Source: UBA4408 sp002389785 | Lineage (GTDB): Bacteria; Bacteroidota; Bacteroidia; UBA4408 | DNA length: 64,000 nucleotides | Reading direction: 5' to 3' | Assembly (NCBI GenBank): GCA_035438985.1 | Contig: DAORJK010000012.1 | Location: 36,121 to 100,120 of the forward strand | Part shown: positions 53,197-62,735 of the stretch, piece by piece | How the letters are laid out: every line of letters begins with the position of its first letter | Numbering within the stretch: the stretch's first letter is position 1 | Made by a program: the position numbers and the translations under genes | The notes under the pieces: generated by a model | What the model saw: the letters and a program-made list of their open reading frames with translations, nothing else | Database searches by the model: none | Told to the model about the DNA's origin: nothing

Positions 53197-54249
53197 TTAT
53201 TTAACCCAATCGGCTATAAACAAATTTGTATCGCGGGTACCGTGATTATTTCGGTTTGAAGAAAAAACCAATCTCTTGCCATCGCGCGAAAACATTGGAA
53301 AGGCATTAAAATTACTTAGCTGTGTAATTTTTTCCAATCCGCTTCCATCCAAATTAATGGTAAATAAATTGAAATTATAACCACGCTCCGAATCATGATT
53401 GGAAGAAAAAATAATTTTATCTCCATCCGGCAAAAAGTAAGGAGCCCAATTTGCTTTACCCAACTGTGTTACTTGTTTCATTTCTGATCCATCAATATTG
53501 CAAGTAAATATTTCCATATTCGTTGGCATTACTAAACCTTGTGCAAGTAAATCGCGGTATTCAGCTTTCTCGGCTTCACTTTTAGGTCGAGATGCACGAA
53601 AAACCAACTTCTTACCATCCGGCGAAAAAAATGCTCCTCCATCATAGCCTAATTCATGAGTTATTTGCTTCAAATTGCTTCCATCAATGTTCATGGTCCA
53701 TAATTCTAAATCACCACTTCTAGTGCTGGTAAATACAATTGAATTACCGTCGGGTGAAACAGTAGCTTCTGCATCATAACCTGGATTTTCAGTAAGTACT
53801 TTGGTTATAGTACCAGTTAAATCAGCAATATAAATATCAAACGAAGAATACACTGCCCACAAATATTTATGGTCGGCACGAGGCGCCGGATTTTCAGGAC
53901 AAGCTTTATTAGCAGCATGTGTTGATGCATACAAAATATGTTTTCCGTCTTTTAAAAAATAGGAACAAGTAGTTCGCCCCAATCCTGTGCTAATCAACGT
54001 TGGTTTATAGTTACTATCCTTTGCAGCTGCATCAATTGATAAATTAAAGATCTGATCACATTGCAAATCCCAATTTTTATTGTTCGATTGAAAGGCTAAA
54101 TTTCTATCATCATAACTAAAATATGCCTCGGCATTGTCACCTCCATAGGTGAGTTGGCGAATATTTTTGAGGTGCTTTTCTTCGGTTTGTGAAAATAAGT
54201 TCCCGCTGAATGCCAATAGTAATATATTGAATCCTAATTTTTTGAGCAT
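53197..54249 (-). CDS. TolB-like PD40 beta-propeller protein
   Basis: The 350-residue protein has a signal peptide ending in GNLFSQ and at least five WD40-like PD40 units recognisable by PDG or DGK turns: YFSYDDRNLAFQSNN, TVSPDGNSIVFTSTRSGDLE, FFSPDGKKLVFRASRPKS, YFLPDGDKIIFSSNHDS and MFSRDGKRLVFSSNRNNHGT. Such propellers are binding platforms, as in TolB and dipeptidyl-peptidase N-domains. No peptidase domain is attached. The next gene downstream encodes an M28 peptidase, so it could serve as its substrate-binding partner, but that is inference. A TATTTTTG box on the minus strand at 54336-54343 is a possible promoter. Confidence 0.87.
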   Translation of the reverse strand: MLKKLGFNILLLAFSGNLFSQTEEKHLKNIRQLTYGGDNAEAYFSYDDRNLAFQSNNKNWDLQCDQIFNLSIDAAAKDSNYKPTLISTGLGRTTCSYFLKDGKHILYASTHAANKACPENPAPRADHKYLWAVYSSFDIYIADLTGTITKVLTENPGYDAEATVSPDGNSIVFTSTRSGDLELWTMNIDGSNLKQITHELGYDGGAFFSPDGKKLVFRASRPKSEAEKAEYRDLLAQGLVMPTNMEIFTCNIDGSEMKQVTQLGKANWAPYFLPDGDKIIFSSNHDSERGYNFNLFTINLDGSGLEKITQLSNFNAFPMFSRDGKRLVFSSNRNNHGTRDTNLFIADWVK

Positions 54250-54367
54250 GTAAATTTCCTGTTAAATTGATTTAATTGATCATAATGTGAATAAGCAAAA
54301 AATGATAATGTAAAATCAACTTACACATCATTGCTCAAAAATAACATCTTTGGTCTACAAAATAAAA

Positions 54368-54396
54368 AAGGGCAAAAAACAGTGTTTATTGCCCTT
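54368..54396 (-). terminator. Intrinsic terminator after the LamG-domain T9SS protein gene
   Basis: AAGGGCAA at 54368-54375 pairs with TTGCCCTT at 54389-54396, with a further AAAC/GTTT inner stem and a 3-base tip. On the minus strand a T-rich run follows. It lies 20 bases after the 54416 stop. Confidence 0.75.
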
Positions 54397-54415
54397 CTTT
54401 AATTGTATAATGAAA

Positions 54416-55816
54416 TTACTCTTTGAGTAGTTTGCTTACTTTAACTTTATCTTCAAACGTAGTTTCAACAAAATAAATTCCTTCCTTTAAGTGAGATACA
54501 TCAGCTCTCACAGAGGTAACATTCGTAAAATTAGATTTCCAAACTTGTTTGCCGGTAATATCCGAAATTACTACTACAAGCTCTTTTTGGATAGTTCCAA
54601 ACTCAAGGTTAAGCTGAGATTGAACAGGATTTGGATAGAGCGAAAAGCTAGTTGATTTACTATTTTCGTTAACACCCACATTCAGCACATTGAAACATGC
54701 AGATGAATCTAAACAAGAAGTAATAGTACCTGGTAAATTGATTACTACATAATAGGATCCGTTTGCAGTTGGAGTATAGGTATTTCCGGTAGCTCCTACA
54801 ATTGCTGTATGAGTACCACAATTTTTCCATTGGTAAGTAGCTCCCGGCACAAAATCAACTGCTAAGCTAGAACCATTTAACACGATGGATGTATCCGGAA
54901 TTCGAAGTGTTAGCACCACCACTGAATCGCATCCTGATGCTCCTGTTAAATATTGCGAATAGCTGCCAGTACTGGTTAAGGTTTGTGAATTGAATACATG
55001 GCTTTGACCGGCACACTTATTTACAACTAAAGGTGTATAATTTACAACACCATCAACAAAATTTGAAGTATTGCCGTTGAGGTTGAAGGTTTGTAAAGTG
55101 CCGTTAATACTTCCAAATTTGGGAAGTAGATTACTTACAGAAGCATTATTGTATCCGGCAATTCCTTGATTAAAATCGTAATACAACTGCAAGTTTGGAC
55201 TTGCAACATCTATTGGACTTCTATACACGCAATTAATTTCGCTTTGAGTTAAGGCCTTGTTCCAAAGCCCAACTTCATCCACTTTTCCATTGAGTAAAAA
55301 ATTAGTTGCATTAAAAATTACATTTCCTATTGTTAATGGAACAGTAGTAGATGTAATATTACCACTTGCAGTAAGTGAGTCAACTAAAACTGAGTTTTTA
55401 TACAACCTAAGCTTTGCATTGTCGTAAGTCAAAACAAAATGCTGCCAAGTATTTAACTGCAATCCGGTGTAGGTAATTGTATAAAATGTACCTAAACTGT
55501 TTCTGTATCGTGCTTCTAAGGTTGTTCCGCTTAACGCAATTAAATAAAAGTCGGCAGTAGAGTTATTTCTAAAACCGGCATACCCATCAAAATCAGGAAA
55601 ACCTGTTGGAGCGGTTTTTAAATTTACCCAGCATGAAAGTGATAATTTAGTAGTGCCTCCTGCTATCAAAGCAGAAGCGTTCGGAACGTTAACAAAATCG
55701 CTATTTCCATCAAAATCCAATGCATTTTGATATTGAGCATAGGTGGATGAATAGTTCAAGCATAGAAATACGTAAAGAATTAAAAAAGCTTTAAAAGAGG
55801 TAGATTTTTTTTTCAT
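54416..55816 (-). CDS. Secreted LamG/concanavalin-fold protein with T9SS type A sorting domain
   Basis: The 466-residue protein has a signal peptide ending in STYAQ. Residues about 30-215 form a LamG-like lectin domain: ALDFDGNSDFVNVPNASALI, LSLSCWVNLKT, WQHFVLTYDNAKLRLYKNSV and GKVDEVGLWNKALTQSEINC. An Ig-like or SprB-type segment follows (about 255-380; CAGQSHVFNSQTLTSTGSYS). The end from about 392 is a T9SS type A CTD (FSLYPNPVQSQLNLEFGTIQ, EGIYFVETTFEDK). It is likely an adhesin or carbohydrate-binding surface protein. It is monocistronic, with its own terminator, and lies opposite no known partner. Confidence 0.9.
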   Translation of the reverse strand: MKKKSTSFKAFLILYVFLCLNYSSTYAQYQNALDFDGNSDFVNVPNASALIAGGTTKLSLSCWVNLKTAPTGFPDFDGYAGFRNNSTADFYLIALSGTTLEARYRNSLGTFYTITYTGLQLNTWQHFVLTYDNAKLRLYKNSVLVDSLTASGNITSTTVPLTIGNVIFNATNFLLNGKVDEVGLWNKALTQSEINCVYRSPIDVASPNLQLYYDFNQGIAGYNNASVSNLLPKFGSINGTLQTFNLNGNTSNFVDGVVNYTPLVVNKCAGQSHVFNSQTLTSTGSYSQYLTGASGCDSVVVLTLRIPDTSIVLNGSSLAVDFVPGATYQWKNCGTHTAIVGATGNTYTPTANGSYYVVINLPGTITSCLDSSACFNVLNVGVNENSKSTSFSLYPNPVQSQLNLEFGTIQKELVVVISDITGKQVWKSNFTNVTSVRADVSHLKEGIYFVETTFEDKVKVSKLLKE

Positions 55817-55933
55817 TCTGTAATAATATTGGTGAATAAATTATTTTAAGTGTGCTAAATTAATTGAAAAATACATAGCTAAGCTTTCAAACATCCAACA
55901 AAATATAGGCATAGAGCTTAACTAACAAATTAA

Positions 55934-55961
55934 AAAGCCGGAAAAGTTAATTTCCGGCTTT
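55934..55961 (-). terminator. Intrinsic terminator after the 264-residue exported protein gene
   Basis: AAAGCCGGAAA at 55934-55944 pairs perfectly with TTTCCGGCTTT at 55951-55961 around a 6-base loop. On the minus strand, T-rich sequence follows. It is 20 bases after the stop at 55982. Confidence 0.85.
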
Positions 55962-55981
55962 AAAAAAAATTGCTCTTACTA

Positions 55982-56776
55982 TTATTTAGAAAGTGCTGGA
56001 CTAAATCTTATATCGAGTGTTTGAGCATCCATCGGCACGGGTGTTACTTCTTTAAATGCATTTCTCCACAGAATCATCATATCAACTTTTTGCATGTCGC
56101 CCGATCCAGGCATCATGTCGTTAAGCCAACTAGTGGTAAAGGTATCTTCTTCGCCTTGTAAAAAGATTAAAGACTTTTTGTCTGATTTATAATTGGCAAA
56201 TTCCTTTCCGTCAGGCATCTTCATTGCAACCTGGCTTGGATCAAATATTCCAATTTTTGTTCCACTGTACAAAGCTCTAAATTTAGCATCGGTACGCTGG
56301 GTTTCTTTATTGAATCTCACCAAATTTACTTTGAAAGCGCCTGCTGAAAAATCATTCATGCTGGGAGGTAGTTTAAAATCAGGTGCAGCTATTCCTGGTG
56401 CATCAGCCGGAAAACGACTTAAACCGGATACCACTAATTGAAAAGATTCAACCATCAATCCTGTTCCTTTCAAATCTACTACTCTAAAATCATCGTCATT
56501 TGGTGAAATTAATAAGATTTTTTCCTCAGTCTTCAACTCCTGTCCGTTCACTTTAAAAACACAATCGCTCGCCCTAAAAATTAAATAATCATTTGTTTTG
56601 TTTTTGATTCTTACCTTAACTTTTAAATACTTTTCATTTGAAACAGCATCATCGGCTGTTATTTTTACATCGTTGTTTTCAAACACAGCATTAAAATATC
56701 CCATTTTAGTATACTTTTGAGCAAAGCTGCTAAATGCGATGAGTAAGGTAGCAAAAGCTAAAATTGTTTTTTTCAT
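55982..56776 (-). CDS. Exported protein of unknown function (immunoglobulin-like)
   Basis: The 264-residue protein has a signal peptide (MKKTILAFATLLIAFSSFAQ) and a beta-rich mature chain. The stretch VSNEKYLKVKVRIKNKTNDY reads like the conserved strand of DUF4352-type telokin-like or Ig-like domains that bind other envelope components. The middle segment FPADAPGIAAPDFKLPPSMN is proline-rich. I do not recognise the family and see no catalytic motif. TAAGTTTG on the minus strand at 56811-56818 is a possible -7 box, 34 bases upstream of the ATG. It ends at its own terminator, so it is monocistronic. Confidence 0.8.
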   Translation of the reverse strand: MKKTILAFATLLIAFSSFAQKYTKMGYFNAVFENNDVKITADDAVSNEKYLKVKVRIKNKTNDYLIFRASDCVFKVNGQELKTEEKILLISPNDDDFRVVDLKGTGLMVESFQLVVSGLSRFPADAPGIAAPDFKLPPSMNDFSAGAFKVNLVRFNKETQRTDAKFRALYSGTKIGIFDPSQVAMKMPDGKEFANYKSDKKSLIFLQGEEDTFTTSWLNDMMPGSGDMQKVDMMILWRNAFKEVTPVPMDAQTLDIRFSPALSK

Positions 56777-56884
56777 TTCTCTATTTTTTAAGTTAGGGCA
56801 TAATCTTTTGCAAACTTAGTACCAAAAAAAATTGGGTGTATGTGCATTTCAAAAAATTAATAACAAAATAATGTGAAACTGCAG

Positions 56885-58795
56885 TTAAACGAAACTATCC
56901 ACAAAATACATTTCAATTTCTCCTTTGTTTTTTGCTTTAATTTTTCCACGTGGAGTACAGTTAAAATACTTTTTAACCAGATTAAAAGTAGTTTCACTAA
57001 TGTTAACTTTTCCAACTTCTCCACTACTCTCCATGCGTGATGCAGTATTTACGGTATCCCCCCAAATGTCGTATGCAAACTTTTTAATCCCTACAATACC
57101 TGCAACTACAGGACCTGTGTGAATTCCCAAACGTAATTCAAAATAGGGTTGTCCCTTTTCAATGCGATCCTTTTTATTTTCTTCAATAAATTGAATCATT
57201 TCAAGTCCTGCTTTTACAACATCAATTGGATGTGTGGTATTTGTAACCGGTAAACCACCTGCGCACATATATGCATCACCAATAGTTTTGATTTTTTCGA
57301 CTCCATACTTGGTAATAATTTTATCAAATTCGCTATAGCAATAGTTTATTTCGGCAACTAACTCTTCAGGACTCAGTTTCTCACTAGCCAGCGTAAAATT
57401 TTTAAAATCAGTAAATAACACCGACACCGATTCGTAGCTTTTTGTTTTAGCAGCACCGGTAGCCTTTAATTCTTCAGCTGTTTCTGAAGGTAAGATGTTC
57501 AACAACAAATCTTCACTTCGTTGTTTCTCTTTTGAAATTCTATTGCGTTGTTTAAAAAACACTGCAGCAAAAAGCAATACAATGGCAAATCCGCCAATGA
57601 AGCTATTTCTAACGATTTTTTGTTTACTTATTTCTTTTTGCTGTAAATTAATTTCGCCCTGCTTTTTCTCAATTTCAAAATTAAACATGAGTGTTCCCAA
57701 TTTCTTATCTGCATCAATACTATAAATCACATCCTTTATTACAAGCAATGAATCCTGGTATTTATAGGCATTTGAAAAATCACCTAATTGAGCATAACAA
57801 AAATGCAATCCTTCAAATATATATTTCAATTCCAGATTGGCTCCAACTTCTCTTGCGATAATCTTTGCTTGTAAATAATTCGTAATTGCTAAATCGTATT
57901 TAAGCATCCGTTGATAGGTTTCTGCAATTCCTTTCAATGCCCTGGTCATATCGAGTTTACCTCCTAATTTTTCAGCAATTTCAAACGACTGCTTTTGATA
58001 CATCAAAGCTTTGTCGTATTCTTTTCTATTTGCGTAAACTTGTCCTATTAAATTTAAAGGATAAGGTACAGCCTCAGTCCCTTCATATGCTTTCAACGAT
58101 TTTTCTAAATAAAGTAAAGCTAAGGAGTCCTGATTTCGGCTTAAATATATTTCTCCTAAATTTCCTGTAATTGTTCCAAGCGCATCCAATTGCCCAAGCG
58201 CCTCAGCATAAGGCATTGCTTGTTGATCATATTCAATTGCTTTATCGATATCTGATTTGGATTTTTTTTCACCATAGGTTGCACCCAAACCAATTAATAC
58301 CGTCATTGTGCGAACAGAATCTTTTATTTCTTCGGCAATTTTAAGTGACTGTAGGTATAAATCAACAGCCATTTGATAGTCGGTTTGATCACGGTAAATA
58401 TTTCCTAGGTTACTGAGCATATTGGCAACCATTTTTTTATCGCCTATTTCCTGAGAAATTTTTTTCGCTAATTCCCAATCATTGAGAGCTTCTACATATT
58501 TGCTTTGGTTGTAATAACCAATTCCCGAATTTTTTAATGCTAAAGCGATACCTCTTTTGTAATTTATTTTTTCGGCCAAAGCACGAGCATCGTTGCAAGT
58601 TTTTATCGCCAATTCCGGCGCCGAACTAAAATAATTTCGACCAAGAGAAATCATGGCTTTTACTTTATCAGTATCCGAAGGGGCAGTATCCACCAATCTT
58701 TTCAAACTATCTGTTGCAGCATCCTGGGCTTTAACTACGCCTAAGCCCTGACTTAACACTATAATTGGAAATAAAAGAATGAATAGCTGTTTCAT
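56885..58795 (-). CDS. TPR-containing class III adenylate cyclase, membrane-anchored
   Basis: The 636-residue protein (start ATG at 58795; the in-frame ATG at 58813 overlaps the promoter box) begins with a signal-like segment ending VVKAQ. TPR repeats run from about 60 to 345 (MAVDLYLQSLKIAEEIKDS, ALLYLEKSLKAYEGTEAV). One membrane segment (FIGGFAIVLLFAAVFF) is near 405. The C-terminus is a class III cyclase: metal aspartates in SVLFTDFKNFTLAS and TIGDAYMCAGG, the adenine-specifying lysine in EKIKTIGD, aspartate in AYDIWGD, and NTASRMESS transition-state residues. It should make cAMP from ATP in response to a periplasmic signal read by the TPRs. The sensor role is inference. Confidence 0.9.
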   Translation of the reverse strand: MKQLFILLFPIIVLSQGLGVVKAQDAATDSLKRLVDTAPSDTDKVKAMISLGRNYFSSAPELAIKTCNDARALAEKINYKRGIALALKNSGIGYYNQSKYVEALNDWELAKKISQEIGDKKMVANMLSNLGNIYRDQTDYQMAVDLYLQSLKIAEEIKDSVRTMTVLIGLGATYGEKKSKSDIDKAIEYDQQAMPYAEALGQLDALGTITGNLGEIYLSRNQDSLALLYLEKSLKAYEGTEAVPYPLNLIGQVYANRKEYDKALMYQKQSFEIAEKLGGKLDMTRALKGIAETYQRMLKYDLAITNYLQAKIIAREVGANLELKYIFEGLHFCYAQLGDFSNAYKYQDSLLVIKDVIYSIDADKKLGTLMFNFEIEKKQGEINLQQKEISKQKIVRNSFIGGFAIVLLFAAVFFKQRNRISKEKQRSEDLLLNILPSETAEELKATGAAKTKSYESVSVLFTDFKNFTLASEKLSPEELVAEINYCYSEFDKIITKYGVEKIKTIGDAYMCAGGLPVTNTTHPIDVVKAGLEMIQFIEENKKDRIEKGQPYFELRLGIHTGPVVAGIVGIKKFAYDIWGDTVNTASRMESSGEVGKVNISETTFNLVKKYFNCTPRGKIKAKNKGEIEMYFVDSFV

Positions 58796-58810
58796 ATTTA
58801 TGTGCTTCAA

Positions 58811-58818
58811 CAAATATA
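58811..58818 (-). promoter_or_regulatory. -7 box for the adenylate cyclase gene, deciding its start
   Basis: The minus strand reads TATATTTG, a full TAnnTTTG match. It overlaps the in-frame ATG at 58813, so transcription would start after it and translation must begin at 58795. Confidence 0.5.
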
Positions 58819-58843
58819 GTCAACTATTGTATTAAAAATAAAA

Positions 58844-58872
58844 AAGCTGTAATTCTATTCAGATTACAGCTT
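58844..58872 (-). terminator. Intrinsic terminator of the hybrid ABC transporter gene
   Basis: AAGCTGTAAT at 58844-58853 pairs with ATTACAGCTT at 58863-58872 around a 9-base loop. On the minus strand it is followed by TTTTTATTTTT, 26 bases after the stop codon of the gene at 58898. Confidence 0.85.
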
Positions 58873-58897
58873 AATTAATTAATATAATAATGCTTGA

Positions 58898-61800
58898 TTA
58901 TTTCTTTTTCAAGAATTTAAATCGACTGCTGAAGTCACCAAAAAAATCCATTAACTTTTTCAACACATCGAAATACAAGGTAAAAGCAAGGAGCAACGAC
59001 ATTGACCAGATAACAGAAATATTTACCCAAAAGGTGTCGAAATATTGTCCAAACACTCTTTTTCTTGGAGCAAAGAAATGCGCTCTTATCAAACTATTTT
59101 TAGGAGGGTCAAGATAAACCGGGTTCTTTCGTTGAATTAACTTACCGTCAACCTCAACTATCTTATCAAAGTCTTGAATATTGGTGACTAAATCATCCAA
59201 GCTTTTATTTACATAATTTGATTTTAATTCGTTTAAACGATTCTCTCCATCCTCTTTTATTTTTCTAACAATCGCACTGTCAGCTGATGTGTAACTAGAA
59301 ACTACAAGCGGAGTGCTTACTGATGACAAGCTATCTTTGAGCGTAGAATCTTTCTCTATTAATAGTTTTCGACGACGTTGTTCCTGAAATCTTTGCAAGG
59401 CAGTTAATTCGGTAGTTTCAGATTTTTTTCCTTTGTATAAATCTAGCTGTTGCTGGGTAAGTGTAAGTCCTTGACTACCCCATTCAAATATTTTCTGAGT
59501 AACCAAGGAATCTTTTTTATTTCGATAAATATTTTCGTTATGTATAAAATACTTATCTAATTGTTTGTTGTATTCTTTTAGTTGTCCTGAAATTCCACGA
59601 TTAAAATCCTTCAATGTTAACTTATCCAAAGCTTTAAATACAGGACTATTCTTGTCTTTTTGATTATGTTTTTCGTACTCGCTTTTTAAGATGGATAAAT
59701 CATATTCTAAATCAGCAATTTTACTTTTATCGTTTCGCTCTTTAATATCGAGAACTATATTTTCGCAATTATCAACTTTAGCTTTTAATGCTTTTAACCA
59801 ATCATCTTTTCTAAAATTGTACACATTAATACTCTTATCGAGCATGTAGAAATTTTTCTCAAATTCATTCTTCTTAAACTGATTTACAGCCAAAGCTTCA
59901 AAGGCCCATCGGGAAGTCATTACTTCACCAGAAACTGGAACTGTACCTTGTGTTGTAATTACAGGATTTAATTTGTCGAACTTCACAATTACACCGCTTA
60001 ACAACAATTGCGGAATAATTAAAAAGGGAATCAGGATATAAATGGTAACTGCTGAATTAAAACTTGCTGAAATATTTAATCCCAACATATTGGCAAAACA
60101 GGAAGTTGTAAACAACACAAACCAATAATCAAGGTACATTCCTTTAATTCCAAGAATAGTATTTCCTATAAGTATAAACGAGAGTGTTTGAATGGCTGAA
60201 AGTGTAAACATAATACTCACTTTCGAAAAGAGGTAGCTGCCTTTGCTTAGATTTAAAAAGGATTCGCGTTTTAATATTTTTCGGTCGGCAATAATTTCTT
60301 CAGCACTTACCGTTAATCCTATAAACAACGCAACAACAACGCTCATAAACATGTAAGCCGGCATGTTTTCATTTTCATAAAACACATACCCTGCTTTGTT
60401 TGAAACATCGCTTTTGAAATAGCGTACCAAATAAGATAATATTAAAGCTAAAACGGGTGCTTCAAATAAATTAATAATTAAATATTGCTTATTGGTTAGT
60501 TTTGAAAGCACATCTCGGGTAATAAACACTCCGAATTGTTTAATTTTATTAGGAATTCGAAAAGTACTTTTAGGAATTTCGGTTTCAACTGAACCTGATT
60601 CCACATCCGGTTCAAGTTTTTGAGTGTAAAATTCATTCCATTCCTTAGGAGATATTTTACGGGTTTGAGTCTGATCTCCGTACTCGTCTAATACCTTTGA
60701 TTCGATGATATTAAAAATTTGTTCCGGATTCACATTTCCACAGGTAACACATTCACTTTCGTTAGCATTTACATGGTTTACCAGCGTTTTAAAATAAATT
60801 ATAGCTTCCACCGGATTCCCGTTGTAAATAGCGTATCCACCTAAATCGAGGATAATCAACTTATCAAACATTTTAAAAATTTCGGAGGATGGTTGATGAA
60901 TTACAACAAAAACCAACTTTCCTTTTAGGGCTAGCTCCTTCAGCAAGTCCATAATGTTTTCACTGTCGCGTGATGATAATCCGGAAGTAGGCTCATCAAC
61001 AAATAAGACAGAAGGTTCACGAATTAACTCAAGTGCTATATTTAATCGCTTGCGTTGTCCTCCACTGATAGTTTTTTCAAGAGGGCTTCCTACTTTTAAA
61101 TCTCTGGTTTCGTATAAACCAATACTGATGAGTAATTCAAGAACTATTTTAGAAATTTCTTTATCAGTTAAATTATCGAAACAAAGTTTAGCGTTGTAAA
61201 AAAGATTTTGAAAAACCGTAAGTTGCTCAATCAATAAATCATCTTGAGAAACGTGCCCAATTACTCCTTCAATTTTATTTTTTTCGGTGTGTATATTTAT
61301 ACCATTAATTAAAACTTCTCCACCGGAAGGCTTGTCGTTGCCGTTTAAAATATTTAATAATGTTGATTTACCGGCTCCACTGCCACCCATAATACCTATG
61401 AGTGTTCCCGATTCTTCAATCATATTAAATTTATGCAACCCAATTTTTTCGTTCTTAAATTTAAACTCGAGTTCTTTGGTTTGAAATACGATTTTTGAGG
61501 CTGTTTTATCAGTCATAAATGAACTGATAATGTCGCTGTAATAAATTGGAGATACTTTAGAACTTCGTATTGTGCTTCCGGGTGTTAAAATATGTGCTTT
61601 ATTAGCCGTTAAAAGTTGTCCATTTAAGTACAATTCAGCAGTACCAAAATAGCGTAAAATGTACATGCTTACGCTGGAAATTTGAAGCACACGTATTTCA
61701 CCGCTTAAAGTCTCTACATATAAATGTCGTGATCTGTTTTCATGATGCTCTTTATTGTTATCAATCAGTAGTAAATTGCTTGAATCCGAAAATTCATTTT

Positions 61801-62227
61801 TACTACTATTGATAAAGGTAGAGCAACGAATAAACTCTTGGTCTTCAATATTAAATACTTCCGATACTGTTTTTACAAACTCTAATTCCTGTTCAGAAGT
61901 TTCCTCATTTGAATTGATAAATTCAATCAAACGAATTAGCACTACGACCTTTTGTTTTTGTGTGAGTTCTTTATTAATCTCGGTACAAATTTTTAAAACC
62001 TTTACGGAGTTTACCGAGGTCTTTTTTTTGCGTTTTTCACTATCTCCGCCACCTTGTAATTTTTCAACATATTCGTCAAAGAGTTTTAAATATTCATCAA
62101 CTAATTCTTGATTTAGTTGCTGTTTTAAAAATGACTGAACAATGTACCTTCCTGAATTAGTAACACCATCAACTTTAGCAATAATTGCGAAAAGTTGCAT
62201 AAGGGCTTTCAGAATTCGTTCACTCAT
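58898..62227 (-). CDS. Hybrid ABC transporter: TerB-like N-terminus, ABCG-type ATPase, permease with large extracytoplasmic insert
   Basis: The 1109-residue protein is a full half-transporter of ABCG layout (ATPase before membrane domain) with additions. Residues 1-130 look TerB-like (LKALMQLFAIIAKVDGVTNS). Residues 165-240 form a beta-rich module (LYVETLSGEIRVLQISSVSM), possibly FHA-like. The ATPase has Walker A GGSGAGKSTLLNIL near 281, signature TISGGQRKRLNIAL near 387 and Walker B PSVLFVDEPTSGL near 410. Five hydrophobic helices follow (about 560-760). A ~270-residue hydrophilic, coiled-coil-rich insert (about 780-1055) precedes the last helix (FWVNISVIWSMSLLLAFTLY). The substrate is unknown. 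An export or envelope-stress function is inference. Confidence 0.85.
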   Translation of the reverse strand: MSERILKALMQLFAIIAKVDGVTNSGRYIVQSFLKQQLNQELVDEYLKLFDEYVEKLQGGGDSEKRKKKTSVNSVKVLKICTEINKELTQKQKVVVLIRLIEFINSNEETSEQELEFVKTVSEVFNIEDQEFIRCSTFINSSKNEFSDSSNLLLIDNNKEHHENRSRHLYVETLSGEIRVLQISSVSMYILRYFGTAELYLNGQLLTANKAHILTPGSTIRSSKVSPIYYSDIISSFMTDKTASKIVFQTKELEFKFKNEKIGLHKFNMIEESGTLIGIMGGSGAGKSTLLNILNGNDKPSGGEVLINGINIHTEKNKIEGVIGHVSQDDLLIEQLTVFQNLFYNAKLCFDNLTDKEISKIVLELLISIGLYETRDLKVGSPLEKTISGGQRKRLNIALELIREPSVLFVDEPTSGLSSRDSENIMDLLKELALKGKLVFVVIHQPSSEIFKMFDKLIILDLGGYAIYNGNPVEAIIYFKTLVNHVNANESECVTCGNVNPEQIFNIIESKVLDEYGDQTQTRKISPKEWNEFYTQKLEPDVESGSVETEIPKSTFRIPNKIKQFGVFITRDVLSKLTNKQYLIINLFEAPVLALILSYLVRYFKSDVSNKAGYVFYENENMPAYMFMSVVVALFIGLTVSAEEIIADRKILKRESFLNLSKGSYLFSKVSIMFTLSAIQTLSFILIGNTILGIKGMYLDYWFVLFTTSCFANMLGLNISASFNSAVTIYILIPFLIIPQLLLSGVIVKFDKLNPVITTQGTVPVSGEVMTSRWAFEALAVNQFKKNEFEKNFYMLDKSINVYNFRKDDWLKALKAKVDNCENIVLDIKERNDKSKIADLEYDLSILKSEYEKHNQKDKNSPVFKALDKLTLKDFNRGISGQLKEYNKQLDKYFIHNENIYRNKKDSLVTQKIFEWGSQGLTLTQQQLDLYKGKKSETTELTALQRFQEQRRRKLLIEKDSTLKDSLSSVSTPLVVSSYTSADSAIVRKIKEDGENRLNELKSNYVNKSLDDLVTNIQDFDKIVEVDGKLIQRKNPVYLDPPKNSLIRAHFFAPRKRVFGQYFDTFWVNISVIWSMSLLLAFTLYFDVLKKLMDFFGDFSSRFKFLKKK

Positions 62228-62260
62228 TTGCTTGGGTGGTTTTTAAATTAAATTAAAAAA

Positions 62261-62294
62261 AAAAGACATTACAACTCGAGGTATAATGTCTTTT
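62261..62294 (-). terminator. Intrinsic terminator after the 140-residue exported protein gene
   Basis: AAAAGACATTA at 62261-62271 pairs with TAATGTCTTTT at 62284-62294 around a 12-base loop. On the minus strand a ten-T run follows. It is 18 bases after the stop at 62313 and lies upstream of the ABC transporter gene. Confidence 0.82.
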
Positions 62295-62312
62295 AAGTAC
62301 TTTGCAATACAG

Positions 62313-62735
62313 TTATTGTTTAAAACTAATGAGCAACACTGCACATCCCGATGTTGAACTTGTTTTATTTAGTTTTGCTTCCATCGTAACCTCCATGGTA
62401 TTGGTAAATTTAAAGTCCCAATAAGGAGAATTCATTTGGTCTGCATTGCTAAACAATAAATTTCGTTCTTTATCGTATAATTCAAAAGTTAAGTTTCCAT
62501 CGGTTAAACCACTGCAAGCAGCAATTCTGTATTGAGATCCTCCGTAAAAAGTTGCGTGAAATTCAGCAACTTCCTTATCCAATAAAAGGGCTCTGTATTG
62601 TTGCCCGTCTGATATATACTGATTGGTTAAATTTTTTACACAGGCATTTGCAATGGTATCGCACTGAGCGTTTGCTTTGCTGCTAATCAACAGCACACAT
62701 AAAATAAAAGCAATTTTTGAAATGATAGTTTTCAT
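62313..62735 (-). CDS. Exported protein of unknown function
   Basis: The 140-residue protein has a signal peptide (MKTIISKIAFILCVLLISSKANAQ) and a beta-rich mature part of about 116 residues. Cysteines appear at CDTIANACVKN, AACSGL and SGCAVLL, so one or two disulphides are likely. Motifs such as YRIAACSGLTDGNLTFELYD resemble small domains found in other Bacteroidota exported proteins (with GDFxxxLYD-like turns). I do not recognise the family. It lies between the ABC transporter and the lipoprotein gene, all on the minus strand, but the terminator at 62261 separates it from the transporter. Confidence 0.8.
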   Translation of the reverse strand: MKTIISKIAFILCVLLISSKANAQCDTIANACVKNLTNQYISDGQQYRALLLDKEVAEFHATFYGGSQYRIAACSGLTDGNLTFELYDKERNLLFSNADQMNSPYWDFKFTNTMEVTMEAKLNKTSSTSGCAVLLISFKQ

